Assembly: GCA_041748315.1 (NCBI GenBank)
Contig: JBGTDM010000404.1
Coordinates: 1-16,534, forward strand
Source: CALMEE01 sp041748315
GTDB lineage: Bacteria > Planctomycetota > Planctomycetia > Pirellulales > Pirellulaceae
DNA length: 16,534 nt
Reading direction: 5' to 3'
In this document: one piece after another, positions 1 through 7,395 of the stretch
How positions within the stretch are numbered: position 1 is the first letter of the stretch
Layout of the letters: each line of letters opens with the position of its first letter
Notes under the pieces: generated by a model
Database searches by the model: none
Told to the model about the DNA's origin: nothing
Seen by the model: only the letters and a program-made list of their open reading frames with translations
Position numbers and translations under genes: made by a program

Positions 1-629
1 TCGTGCAACATTTTTATGAAACGATCGATACTGGTCTGATCTCCTGCACCGGAATAAACAACTGGCTCGACTTTCGGCAACCCCTCGAAACCGAACCATT
101 CCTGAATCTGTCGGAGAGATTTTTTGAAGTCGTCATGTTCCACCAAAACTGATATCTTATCACTTCGAAAACATCGATCAGTTGGCGCAGCGCGATCTGC
201 CTTTGGATGATGACCGGCAATCGCACACATCGCTATCAGCCAACAGTTCTCGCATCCAGCAACGGACGGCATTAACCATTTCTTTACTCCCGGCTGCATC
301 GCAATCCAGACGCTGATCCACTCGTGCCGAATAGGCTGGCGATCGTTGCGATCAGCGATTCCATGGACGGCGCGTTGAAAATGGTTGTTAGCCTTGCCGA
401 TGTCGTGTAGCGCGGCACTCAGAAATATAGTCCGCTTGAAAAATGGCAGCCATTCGTCAGTGTTTAGTCCAACCGCGGCCAAAGAGTTTACTCCAACCAC
501 GTTGGCGATTGCCTGAACGCTTTGATAAACGTCGTCCAGATGGTTTGGCAAAAAAATTGACGGTGTAGGATTTTTGCCTACCATGGTGGAATAATGAGGA
601 GCGGTTTTGGCAAGTAGCCTGACAAACAT
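1..629 (-). CDS. cas3: CRISPR-associated Cas3 HD nuclease, N-terminal part (runs off the left edge)
   Basis: This frame is open from ATG 629 (an in-frame TGA lies 21 bases upstream) to the window border, giving 209 full codons. It carries the full Cas3 HD-nuclease motif set: H30 in NHLDDV, H75-D76 in SAALHDIGKANNHFQ, H102 in RHEW and the HH pair 140-141 in IAGHHPKADRA. Cas3 HD domains nick and degrade the DNA strand displaced by the type I Cascade complex. All metal ligands appear present, so the domain looks functional. Whether a helicase follows (full Cas3) or this is a stand-alone Cas3'' cannot be seen, nor can the type I subtype. No good Shine-Dalgarno sequence precedes the ATG; a second Met at codon 16 is an alternative start. 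Upstream lies IS5 debris, so cas3 could be the first gene of a leftward cas operon. Confidence 0.85.
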   Translation of the reverse strand, partial: MFVRLLAKTAPHYSTMVGKNPTPSIFLPNHLDDVYQSVQAIANVVGVNSLAAVGLNTDEWLPFFKRTIFLSAALHDIGKANNHFQRAVHGIADRNDRQPIRHEWISVWIAMQPGVKKWLMPSVAGCENCWLIAMCAIAGHHPKADRAAPTDRCFRSDKISVLVEHDDFKKSLRQIQEWFGFEGLPKVEPVVYSGAGDQTSIDRFIKMLH

Positions 630-1027
630 CTGAAAGCTTTTGTTAACAACTCATTTGCAAGGACGAATCAGTTCGACCATCGATAAATGCAGTATTTAGG
701 AAGCACGCGACACGTCTGGTCACTCTGGCGTCAAAAAATCGAATTTTAGTGGTTTTCTACACCTTAGTAACGGCAGGGGCCGTTTTTTTGGTCTGGAACA
801 GACCGTCTAAAGGAACCGCCGTCGTTTCTTCGAGAAGTGAGTTGATCTGGCAAAATCGGGCAACTAATCCCTCATGTCGCCAATTAAGGGCCGATTTGGA
901 CCGAAACCGTTTGGGACGAGACTAGAGGATGTGATGAAGGGTGTATCTACTTGAATCCTCCGAAAAGCCGCCGTTTCTCGTAACGGGCCAGGCAGGCTCA
1001 AGGACAAGTGGCCATTGAGACGCCTGA
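630..1027. other. gene-free stretch upstream of cas3
   Basis: No convincing coding frame is visible on either strand. It holds the presumed cas3 promoter region (read leftward) and a terminator-like hairpin. It may include the eroded N-terminal part of the IS5 element, but I could not recognise transposase residues before about 1028, nor terminal inverted repeats. Confidence 0.5.
769..789 (+). terminator. Rho-independent terminator-like hairpin
   Basis: AACGGC (769-774), loop AGGG, GCCGTT (779-784), then five further T residues: a perfect 6-bp stem followed by a T tract on the plus strand. No recognised plus-strand gene ends here, so it could close an unseen small transcript or be a relic. 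The short stem makes it only moderately convincing. Confidence 0.45.
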
Positions 1028-1600
1028 TTGCGCACGCTCCTTAGACGCATTGGCGATCAACCAATCCTCTGCGGTCGCCTGAAAACAATGGCTCGAGAGG
1101 TAGCAAGGAATAAGCCAATTCCGACTGCGGCAATTGTTGATAGTCAGAACATGAAAACGACGGAGGTCGGCGGAGTTAACCGCGGTTATGCTGCGAGGGA
1201 AAGGTCACAGACAGAGAGCCGCATCGTGGTCCACCCCTTTAGTTTTGTTATTACGATCGTCATTCGGTCCGCGAGCGTCCAAGATCGAGATGGGCAGCGG
1301 TTGGATTGGCGATTCTGAAAAAAGAATACCGGGGTCTAAAAGTTGTATTGGCGACTCTGTGTTTAGACGCCAAGGATTGCCCGACTGACGACAAACAGCC
1401 TACAACAATTTACTACAACCAATTTTAAGATCAGCGGGTGTCGCGGGGTTGTAAATACGACCAAACCGCTCGGCTTTTGAACCTCTATTCGCCTGATTAA
1501 ATTGCTGCCGACGCGATAGTAGGTGCGCTCAAACCAATTCTGATTCAAGCGTTGCAGTAATACAATTCACAATGATTGTTCTAAACCGGCTCGAAAAAAT
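1028..1600 (+). pseudogene. IS5-family transposase remnant
   Basis: The plus-strand translation around 1085-1318 matches the core of IS5-family DDE transposases: PTAAIVDSQNMKTTEVGG, then RGY, then VIRSASVQDRDGQRL, corresponding to the usual DSQSVKTTE...GY...VHSASVQDRDG pattern containing a catalytic Asp. The frame stops at 1318 (TGA), continues as KKEYRGLKVVLA, and stops again at about 1427. A C-terminal-like stretch (FTMIVLNRLEK, about 1570-1600) is in another frame. With several stops and shifts the element is dead. Terminal inverted repeats and target duplications were not identified, so the limits are approximate. It lies between cas3 and the HTH/acidic gene, marking past mobile-element traffic. 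Confidence 0.7.
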
Positions 1601-1661
1601 AAAATGTCCTCTTTGAGGCCGCCATCTCAGTGAATTTAATCGTTCAATGTCACCCTGATGA

Positions 1662-2777
1662 CTAACTCTGCACGTCCCAGCCGAACAATCTCAAAAAGAA
1701 ATTCACGACGGAATTGCTTAACGTCACACCACTCGGCTGCCACATGTTGCGGGCCAAATCGATCGTGACGATGGTCAGCAGCGTGACAATGGCAAAGGCT
1801 GCCGCCAATGAAAGCACATTCCAAATCGAGTATGGCGCTTCTGGGGGTGCGTAAACTATCGGTCCGGCGTCTCCGGGATACGGGCCACCCTGGTAGGCAT
1901 GTTGAGCCGCCGACCCTTGCGAAAGATCGTCTTCCGACAACATCGTCGGTGCAGAATCATCGGTGTAGACGGCAGAATCTTCCAATGCGATCACTTGCGA
2001 ACCGCTGGAGAAATCATCGTCCAGCGAATCCTCCAATGGTGTCAGGTTAAAATCGTCGTCCGCACTGCCAAGTTCTGCCGAAAGAGAATCAGAGTCCACG
2101 GCATCTTCCAACGAGATAATTTCATCATCTTCGGGAAGCTCCAGCGAATCGATATCGCTTCCGCCCAACTCCAGCGGCTCTTCGTCGAGTGCGATGCCGC
2201 TATCGGTCGGTCCGAGGCTGATTCCTGTATCGGCCGAGTCGAGTTCGACTTCGTCGCTATCGCTGTCATCCAACAACAATTCATTACTTTCGATGTCGCT
2301 TCCTAAATCCGAGCTTCCTTCGAATGAAACACTCTCCTGAAGCAACAAGTCATCATCAAACAGCTCTTCTTCATCCACCGGGGACTCTCCACCATCAATC
2401 ATCTTCCCCGTATCCGATGGGCTGCCGCCACTGGGTTCATTGCCGCTCAGGACATTTCCGCTGGACTCGGCCGCTCGCGCAATGTCACTACTGCCCAATG
2501 GGAGTTCATCATCTTCCAGCACGTCCCGGGAATCATCTGCGTGGATCAACTCTCCGGAATCGCTGAATTGCAAATCGCCGGAGTCCACAATACTTGAGTC
2601 GCCCAATTGAATTCCGGCTTCGTCGGCATACCGCTTGATCTCGTCCAGTTTGAATTTCCATTCATTGCCATCTCTGGTACCGAAGACTTCATTCTTCAGA
2701 CGCAGATCATTCAATTGCTCAACGCTCATCCCGAGCATTTTGGCGGCTTGTTCAAGCGGAACGTAATTGGTCGACAT
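1662..2777 (-). CDS. HTH-domain, acidic-linker, membrane-anchored protein
   Basis: This 371-residue protein has three parts. Residues 1-55 form a MerR/excisionase-like helix-turn-helix (VPLEQAAKMLGMSVEQLNDL, then a wing-like RDGNEWKFKLDEIKRYADE). Residues about 60-290 are a low-complexity linker rich in Asp, Glu and Ser, with recurring S/D-S-G/D motifs. Residues about 319-341 are a strong transmembrane helix (LSLAAAFAIVTLLTIVTI), followed by a second moderately hydrophobic segment (353-366). The expected topology is a cytoplasmic HTH on a long flexible acidic tether with a C-terminal membrane anchor. The frame is open back to 2828, but I chose ATG 2777 because GAGGAG sits 10 bases before it and the HTH starts at once. 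Proteins of this layout are, from memory, typical of planctomycetes. Target and function are unknown; the HTH may bind protein rather than DNA. Confidence 0.75.
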   Translation of the reverse strand: MSTNYVPLEQAAKMLGMSVEQLNDLRLKNEVFGTRDGNEWKFKLDEIKRYADEAGIQLGDSSIVDSGDLQFSDSGELIHADDSRDVLEDDELPLGSSDIARAAESSGNVLSGNEPSGGSPSDTGKMIDGGESPVDEEELFDDDLLLQESVSFEGSSDLGSDIESNELLLDDSDSDEVELDSADTGISLGPTDSGIALDEEPLELGGSDIDSLELPEDDEIISLEDAVDSDSLSAELGSADDDFNLTPLEDSLDDDFSSGSQVIALEDSAVYTDDSAPTMLSEDDLSQGSAAQHAYQGGPYPGDAGPIVYAPPEAPYSIWNVLSLAAAFAIVTLLTIVTIDLARNMWQPSGVTLSNSVVNFFLRLFGWDVQS

Positions 2778-2787
2778 AACGCGGATG

Positions 2788-2793
2788 CTCCTC
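2788..2793 (-). promoter_or_regulatory. Shine-Dalgarno site deciding the start of the HTH/acidic gene
   Basis: GAGGAG on the minus strand, 10 bases upstream of ATG 2777. It favours this start over the upstream ATGs of the same frame at 2828 and 2792, the latter overlapping the site itself. Confidence 0.55.
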
Positions 2794-3139
2794 ATAGGTC
2801 TTCGCTGCGGTTTGCAACCGGCGAACACTGCCTTAAATTGAAATGATCAAGTTCCCTTGAATGACACACTTGCTGGCGCCTTCAGGCAACGGATAGCGAC
2901 TCGATCTCGTCTTAGGTAAAAATAGTACCTTCTCCATTGTAAAAGCGGAAATTTGAGATTCAAGACTTAGCTTTTCACGACTTTGACCGGTTTTTCCAAA
3001 ATTCTATCTTAAATCCTTGTAACGGATGCGGTTTTACCCTCTGCCATTTGGAATTTTCGGCAATATTCAATCGATCCTAAAAATCGCCCCGGGCGAGATG
3101 CTTGTGAGCGGCGTTCGCGGCAGGCGAAAACCAGGGCTT
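2794..3139. other. AT-rich gene-free stretch
   Basis: No supported gene. It should contain the promoter of the leftward HTH/acidic gene and possibly the missing 5' part of the degraded permease, but nothing recognisable remains. A minus-strand frame at 3077-3472 is an antisense shadow of the permease remnant. Confidence 0.4.
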
Positions 3140-3625
3140 TGGATATCGCATTTCCAGCACATCAAAAGCCTCCAGGTCATGCATTGATTTTCTTCGCGTT
3201 CGCCAGGAGTATTGCAGCTTCAAATGGAGTGGGAACGACCTTGCCGAACTCCGGCCCTGCAGCATCCATTGCCAAAGCCAACGTTTCGACAGCACGCTCC
3301 TGGGCACCACGATGGTGTTGGCGATCCTGTATCTGGTGGGCGGCATAATGGCCGGATTGATCACGAACAATGCCGCGGCAGTACTCCTGTTCCCGTTTTG
3401 CCTGGAGGCCGCTAAGTTACTTAATGTCGATTCTCGCCCGTTTTTAATGGCCCTGGCGCTTTCCGCTTCCACCAGTTTTGCGACACCCAGTGGCCACCAG
3501 ACGGCCCTTATGGTTTACGGTCCCGGAGGTTATAAATTAGCAACTTCCTGCGTATCGGCACCCCGTTAACGCTAATCTTATCGGGATTTGCCATTATTTT
3601 GGTACCGATTTTTTGGCTATTCTGA
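3140..3625 (+). pseudogene. SLC13 / citrate-type permease, truncated and frameshifted
   Basis: Translations in three phases reassemble the C-terminal part of an SLC13-family sodium/anion symporter. About 3200-3285 gives IAASNGVGTTLPNSGPAAS. From 3291, in another frame, comes STLLGTTMVLAILYLVGG, then LITNNAAAVLLFPFCLEAAK and SFATPSGHQTALMVYGPGGY. After a one-base frameshift near 3541-3545, FLRIGTPLTLILSGFAIILV ends in a TGA at 3623-3625. The TNNAAA...P and YGPGGY blocks are hallmarks of the family. The N-terminal half is missing and at least two frameshifts break the rest, so no working transporter can be made. The intact ancestor would be an inner-membrane carrier. Confidence 0.75.
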
Positions 3626-3916
3626 ACCGATTTTATCGAGTGAGCCCAGGAAAGCTCCGTCAAACCGCGCCGATTTTTGATCGGCCATTAAAGCCAATTA
3701 GCCTCGCCGCGAGACGCTTTTTCGGGATTTCCTATTTTGATTTGCCGAGAAAACTTCTAAAGTATTGTTTGCGGCGGATGGAGTCCGCCGACAAATGCGA
3801 TGCGCCGACGTTAAATGTGCGGCCCGATACCGACGAAGGGTGGCTCAGTCGTTATAGTTTTGCGATTGCAACCGTGCGCTGCACAGAGTCGATCGAATTG
3901 GAAAGACAGGTAATCT
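3626..3916. other. intergenic region upstream of the SDR gene
   Basis: About 290 bases between the dead permease and the SDR start. An open frame (3613-3924) crosses it, but its product resembles no family I know and it overlaps the SDR start. The only clear structure is a GC-rich hairpin at 3772-3790. Confidence 0.4.
3772..3790. other. perfect 7-bp GC-rich hairpin
   Basis: CGGCGGA (3772-3778), loop TGGAG, TCCGCCG (3784-3790). There is no T tract on either side, so it is not a canonical intrinsic terminator. It lies about 125 bases upstream of the SDR start and could be a leader structure or an operator-like dyad. Confidence 0.4.
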
Positions 3917-4810
3917 TTGTTTAGAGCGCATCTAAAGAATCTGTACAAAAAAAAAGCGGTGGTGACCGGCGCGGCTTCTGGAATCGGCAGTGCGATCGCA
4001 TTGGAGCTTGCCCGACACCAATGCGAATTATTCTTGATTGACATCAATGCCGAGGGTTTGAATCTGATCGCCGACGAGATTCGAGCACTGGGTGTCCATC
4101 CGATTTGTCACGTCTGCGACGTCGGTAAGCCCGATCAGATCAGCACGTCTGTTCGTGAAATTTTTGCAACATGGGGGGAAGTCGACATTCTGGTGAACAA
4201 CGCCGGAATCTGCTTTTATGGACTTTCGATTGAAATGTCGGTTGACCAATGGAACGAGATTCTTGCGGTCAACCTGTTGGCGCCTATTCAATACGCGCAT
4301 GAACTATTGCCTTGTTTGCTTAAGCGTCCGCAGTCACATATCCTGAATGTCGCCAGCATGTATGGTCTATTCGTCTCCGCAAGATGCACCGCCTACCATA
4401 CGACCAAGTACGGCCTGGTTGGTTTCAGCGAGGCATTGCGGGCGGAATACAACCGGTTTGGCTTGGGGGTCACAGCCTTCTGCCCCGGATTCGCGCGAAC
4501 CAATTTGTTTCAATCGATGCGCGGGCGAATGAACCGTAAACATCGTGAACCCCCGCCCTGGATTTGTGCTTCGACAACGACCATTGCCCGTCGCGCGGTT
4601 CAAGCCATTCGATATAATCAAAGGCTTGTAGTGGTCACACCCCTGGCGCGCCTTGGATATTGGTGCAAACGATTCTTTCCGGGGCTCATGGCGATGCTGG
4701 TTTGTGCCGGGCGCCGGCGGACGTTTTTTAGACCTGTAAGAATAAGGAATGCGGAACCCTCGCCCGCCGTTAGGTCCGAGCAGCCGACGCAGGAAAATAC
4801 GGCCGCGTAA
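3917..4810 (+). CDS. short-chain dehydrogenase/reductase (SDR)
   Basis: A 297-residue classical SDR. The Rossmann cofactor motif TGAASGIG is at 17-24, followed by an acidic residue at the end of the second strand (D42 in LFLIDIN), which suggests NAD(H) preference. NNAG is at 94-97 and the catalytic Ser147 (NVAS), Tyr160 and Lys164 (YHTTK) are all present, so it should be an active oxidoreductase; the substrate cannot be read. The C-terminal 60 residues are basic with a short hydrophobic patch (FFPGLMAMLVCAG), which may allow membrane association. The start is TTG 3917: an in-frame TAA lies just upstream (3911) and the next GTG codons are inside the cofactor strand. An AGG lies about 7-9 bases before it. 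The gene stands alone and converges with the agmatinase-family gene. Confidence 0.85.
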   Translation: MFRAHLKNLYKKKAVVTGAASGIGSAIALELARHQCELFLIDINAEGLNLIADEIRALGVHPICHVCDVGKPDQISTSVREIFATWGEVDILVNNAGICFYGLSIEMSVDQWNEILAVNLLAPIQYAHELLPCLLKRPQSHILNVASMYGLFVSARCTAYHTTKYGLVGFSEALRAEYNRFGLGVTAFCPGFARTNLFQSMRGRMNRKHREPPPWICASTTTIARRAVQAIRYNQRLVVVTPLARLGYWCKRFFPGLMAMLVCAGRRRTFFRPVRIRNAEPSPAVRSEQPTQENTAA

Positions 4811-4830
4811 TTGCGGCTTTCACCTCAATG

Positions 4831-4877
4831 ACGGCTCGTTTAATTTCGTCATCAACGGAAATCCGTAATGGAGCCGT
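4831..4877. terminator. inverted repeat between convergent genes, possible bidirectional terminator
   Basis: ACGGCTC (4831-4837) pairs with GAGCCGT (4871-4877), enclosing a smaller hairpin ACGG-AAAT-CCGT (4855-4866). It lies in the 80-base gap between the stop codons of the SDR and agmatinase-family genes, where a shared terminator would be expected. There is no long T tract, so this is tentative. Confidence 0.3.
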
Positions 4878-4890
4878 GACGGTCCGCTGA

Positions 4891-5913
4891 TTATTGCTTG
4901 AGCTGGACCCCCGCAAGGCCACAGAGTTTATACAGCACTCGTGCGCCTACGTTGGCATCCCATTCGCCAGATTCACTCGGACACACCTCGACTAGATCGA
5001 ATCCAACAATCCGTTTGCCATGGCGAACTAAAGCACTCAGCAATTCATTGAACTCGCGAAAACTGAGCCCTCCCGGTACTGGTGTTCCGGTGTGGGGGCA
5101 TAACGATGGTTCGAGCCCGTCGATATCGCATGTCAAATAGATTTGGCTTGGCAGTTCAATAGCGATTGAATCACAGATCGCCGCGAAACCGCGACCCGCT
5201 GCCACTGATCGGGCTAGATCTTCGTCATAATAGGTTGTGACGCGCTTATCCGATTCGGCATAGCTCAGCTCCTGCTCACCGAAATCCCGAATGCCAACCT
5301 GCACCACCTTGTCAATGCCATCGACCTGTTCGAGCACATTGTACATGATCGAAGCATGCGACCATTGGAAGCCCTCATAAGCCTCACGAAAGTCCATGTG
5401 AGCGTCGATTTGCAGAATCCCGATTGGGCCGCGCTCCGCGCATGCCTGAATGGATGCGAACGGCGTCGAATGGTCTCCCCCCAAAACAACAGGGATCTTG
5501 CCTTCAGCAAGTACTTGCTTAACCCGGTGGCTCACGAATTCATTGACCAGATCACCTGCTTGCCGCACTCGATCGAGGGCCTGCAGATCCTTTTCCTCGG
5601 CACCTCCGTTTTCGATGATCGGCAACGCATCCGTTCGAGCCGAAGCGGACAGCGCCAAAATTTGCCTGTCGATGGGATCCATGAAAATGCCCGGTTCCCA
5701 AACTCGACCAAACTGACGGTCATAAAGGTCAACTTGGCGAGATGCTTTTAGAATCGCGCTGGGCCCACCAACCGTCCCTCCTCCATACGAGGTCGTTGCG
5801 TCAAAAGGAACAGGGATGACGATGATCTTTGATTGATCCCGAGTAAACGGTAGCCCAAAAAGCCCTTCGCTAATCGCCGCCGCATCTGGATCAAAAGATT
5901 GTGTGATTGTCAT
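4891..5913 (-). CDS. agmatinase/arginase-family ureohydrolase
   Basis: A 340-residue ureohydrolase. The binuclear manganese ligands are in place: H148 in GGDHS, D170/H172/D174 in DAHMDF, and D263/D265 in CDIDGLEPS. SHASIMYNVLE (185-195) and the Gly-rich SYGGGTVGGP (42-51) are also family features. Members hydrolyse guanidino compounds (agmatine to putrescine and urea, arginine, guanidinobutyrate or formimidoylglutamate); family alone does not settle the substrate, though the sequence reads most like the agmatinase branch. The start is ATG 5913. The stop of the isomerase-fold gene lies 66 bases upstream on the same strand, so the two are probably one transcript. It would act in the cytoplasm, in polyamine synthesis or nitrogen salvage. 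Confidence 0.85.
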   Translation of the reverse strand: MTITQSFDPDAAAISEGLFGLPFTRDQSKIIVIPVPFDATTSYGGGTVGGPSAILKASRQVDLYDRQFGRVWEPGIFMDPIDRQILALSASARTDALPIIENGGAEEKDLQALDRVRQAGDLVNEFVSHRVKQVLAEGKIPVVLGGDHSTPFASIQACAERGPIGILQIDAHMDFREAYEGFQWSHASIMYNVLEQVDGIDKVVQVGIRDFGEQELSYAESDKRVTTYYDEDLARSVAAGRGFAAICDSIAIELPSQIYLTCDIDGLEPSLCPHTGTPVPGGLSFREFNELLSALVRHGKRIVGFDLVEVCPSESGEWDANVGARVLYKLCGLAGVQLKQ

Positions 5914-5979
5914 TGATCTCGTCGATTGAACCGAGTCGAAAATTGAATGTGGAGGCTAACTGCCTGCGCCTGATTCATA

Positions 5980-6942
5980 TTAACCAAAAACCGAGCGCAA
6001 GAGTTCCAGGCTCTTTGGAACTGCTGTCTTGAAGTCTTCCTTGCCTTCGAACTCCAGAGAAATATAACCTCGATAGTTGTGCCTCCGCAACAATTCCGCA
6101 ATCCGCTGATAATCGATGTCCAACGTATACCATGTCCCACCACCAAAGTATGTTTTGGCCTGTACATAAGCGGTCTTGGGAGCCATTAGCTCGAACTGCT
6201 CGAGGTGTCGCTCGAAGAAATTGCCTGTATCCAACGTCACTTGCAACCAGGGTGAATCGATCGCATCCACGATGCGCATCACACCCTCTGCCGTTCGCCC
6301 CAATCCCCAGTGGTTCTCCAGCCCCAACGTGACGCCGCACTTTTCGGCGGCAGGCAGGCACCGTTCGAGACTGTCGATTACCCATTGGAACCCCTCGTCT
6401 TCGGTGTAGCCCTCGAGTATCGGTTCAATCCCCTTGTTCTCCATCAGCTTGTTAAAATCCGGGATCGTACCCCACCTCCCGGTGTTGACTCGCATGGTGG
6501 GGATTCCCATTTGATAGGCCAGTTCGATCTGATGAATCGTATCATCGATGTTCTTTTGACGAACATCGGGATCGGGAGAGACGAATCCTTGATGGGTGGA
6601 AAAACCGCACAAATCCAACCCCAACAAGAATGCCTGCTGCTTGATTTTCTGGAGGCTTGCGGGGGACTCATCGGTCATCTGGCGATGCAAAATTTCTACC
6701 CCATCGAATCCCATCTCGGACGCCAGATTAATGCACTCGGCAATCGACAGTTTGGTCTCATCGCGATACCTCCAGAACGAGTACGTTGAAACCGCAATTC
6801 GATTTCGGACGCCAGCGCCCAATTGTGGTGCTGACGCCTGTTGGAAAGGTCGGCCAAAAGCAGTATCGCGGACGAACCTATCAGAAGCAAGCATTGCAGA
6901 TGCCGCGACAGATCCAACAAGCACTTGTCGTCGATTAATCAT
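5980..6942 (-). CDS. Tat-signal sugar phosphate isomerase/epimerase-fold protein
   Basis: A 320-residue protein with an N-terminal twin-arginine signal (INRRQVLVGSVAASAMLAS, Arg4-Arg5) followed by a xylose-isomerase-like / AP-endonuclease-2 TIM barrel (about 47-320). Candidate metal ligands are at strand ends: E84 in GVEIL, E209 in GLENH, D238 in TLDTG and E297/E299 in ISLEFEG. Planctomycetes encode many exported proteins of this fold, presumed to act on sugars or cyclitols in the periplasm; the actual reaction is unknown. A GTG precedes the chosen ATG directly (6945), but ATG 6942 gives the compact Tat signal. It lies upstream of and on the same strand as the agmatinase-family gene. An exported barrel beside a cytoplasmic ureohydrolase does not suggest one pathway. 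Confidence 0.8.
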   Translation of the reverse strand: MINRRQVLVGSVAASAMLASDRFVRDTAFGRPFQQASAPQLGAGVRNRIAVSTYSFWRYRDETKLSIAECINLASEMGFDGVEILHRQMTDESPASLQKIKQQAFLLGLDLCGFSTHQGFVSPDPDVRQKNIDDTIHQIELAYQMGIPTMRVNTGRWGTIPDFNKLMENKGIEPILEGYTEDEGFQWVIDSLERCLPAAEKCGVTLGLENHWGLGRTAEGVMRIVDAIDSPWLQVTLDTGNFFERHLEQFELMAPKTAYVQAKTYFGGGTWYTLDIDYQRIAELLRRHNYRGYISLEFEGKEDFKTAVPKSLELLRSVFG

Positions 6943-7395
6943 CACTAACCATCATCACGAATCGTGGGTCTGAAACGATGGAACCGTTCACTAACGGAGC
7001 CAAACTCTTTCTTCGGCGGTAGATCCGCCAAAGCGAGAAATAACGTGCGAGTCGAAAAATCGGCCCGCTCGCTGGTTCGACCGTGCCAACGGTTGGAAAG
7101 CCGATGCCAACGGCATGTTCGTTGCCAGATAAAAGCGTAGCATTTGCCTACCACTTTTCAAAAGGGGGTGCCTCAAGATAGTCGCTGGAAATTAATATTA
7201 GTCGACCATTTTTGTGAAAACGTCGCGCGACACCGGTTTGGTAATCGACGACGGGAAAACGACCGACTCAGGATCACCCTGTTTGTTCCCCATAAGGATG
7301 AGCAGGGGGCGACCCCTGTTGATTCTCGCGCTCCACGATGGAGTGCCGTTGTCACGGACATTTCTTTGTGCAGAGCGCCGTCGTTATCATCCAAA
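6943..7395. other. gene-free stretch between parA and the isomerase gene
   Basis: About 450 bases without an intact gene. Its parA-proximal half holds a possible response-regulator remnant. Near 7083-7118 TGCCAACGG occurs twice, one copy within a small dyad, ATGCC-AAC-GGCAT. The open frames of 60-90 codons here look like chance or shadows. Confidence 0.45.
7198..7383 (-). pseudogene. possible response-regulator receiver-domain remnant
   Basis: A minus-strand frame without a start, bounded by stops, encodes RPLLILMGNKQGDPESVV then SSITKPVSRDVFTKMVD. This resembles the end of a receiver domain (the strand after the phospho-Asp, a loop, then the conserved Lys-Pro of TKPV and the last helix), with about eight residues missing between GD and ITKP. 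No phospho-acceptor region or kinase is recognisable upstream. I read it as a decayed fragment; a chance match is possible. Confidence 0.3.

Noticed and set aside
1899..2306. 135-codon plus-strand frame
   Set aside because: Antisense to the acidic linker of the HTH/membrane protein; no motifs.
3077..3472. 131-codon minus-strand frame
   Set aside because: Antisense to the permease remnant, whose sense translation matches a known family; the frame has no family resemblance.
3613..3924. 103-codon plus-strand frame before the SDR gene
   Set aside because: Starts at the end of the dead permease, overlaps the SDR start, shows no recognisable motifs and no clear ribosome site.
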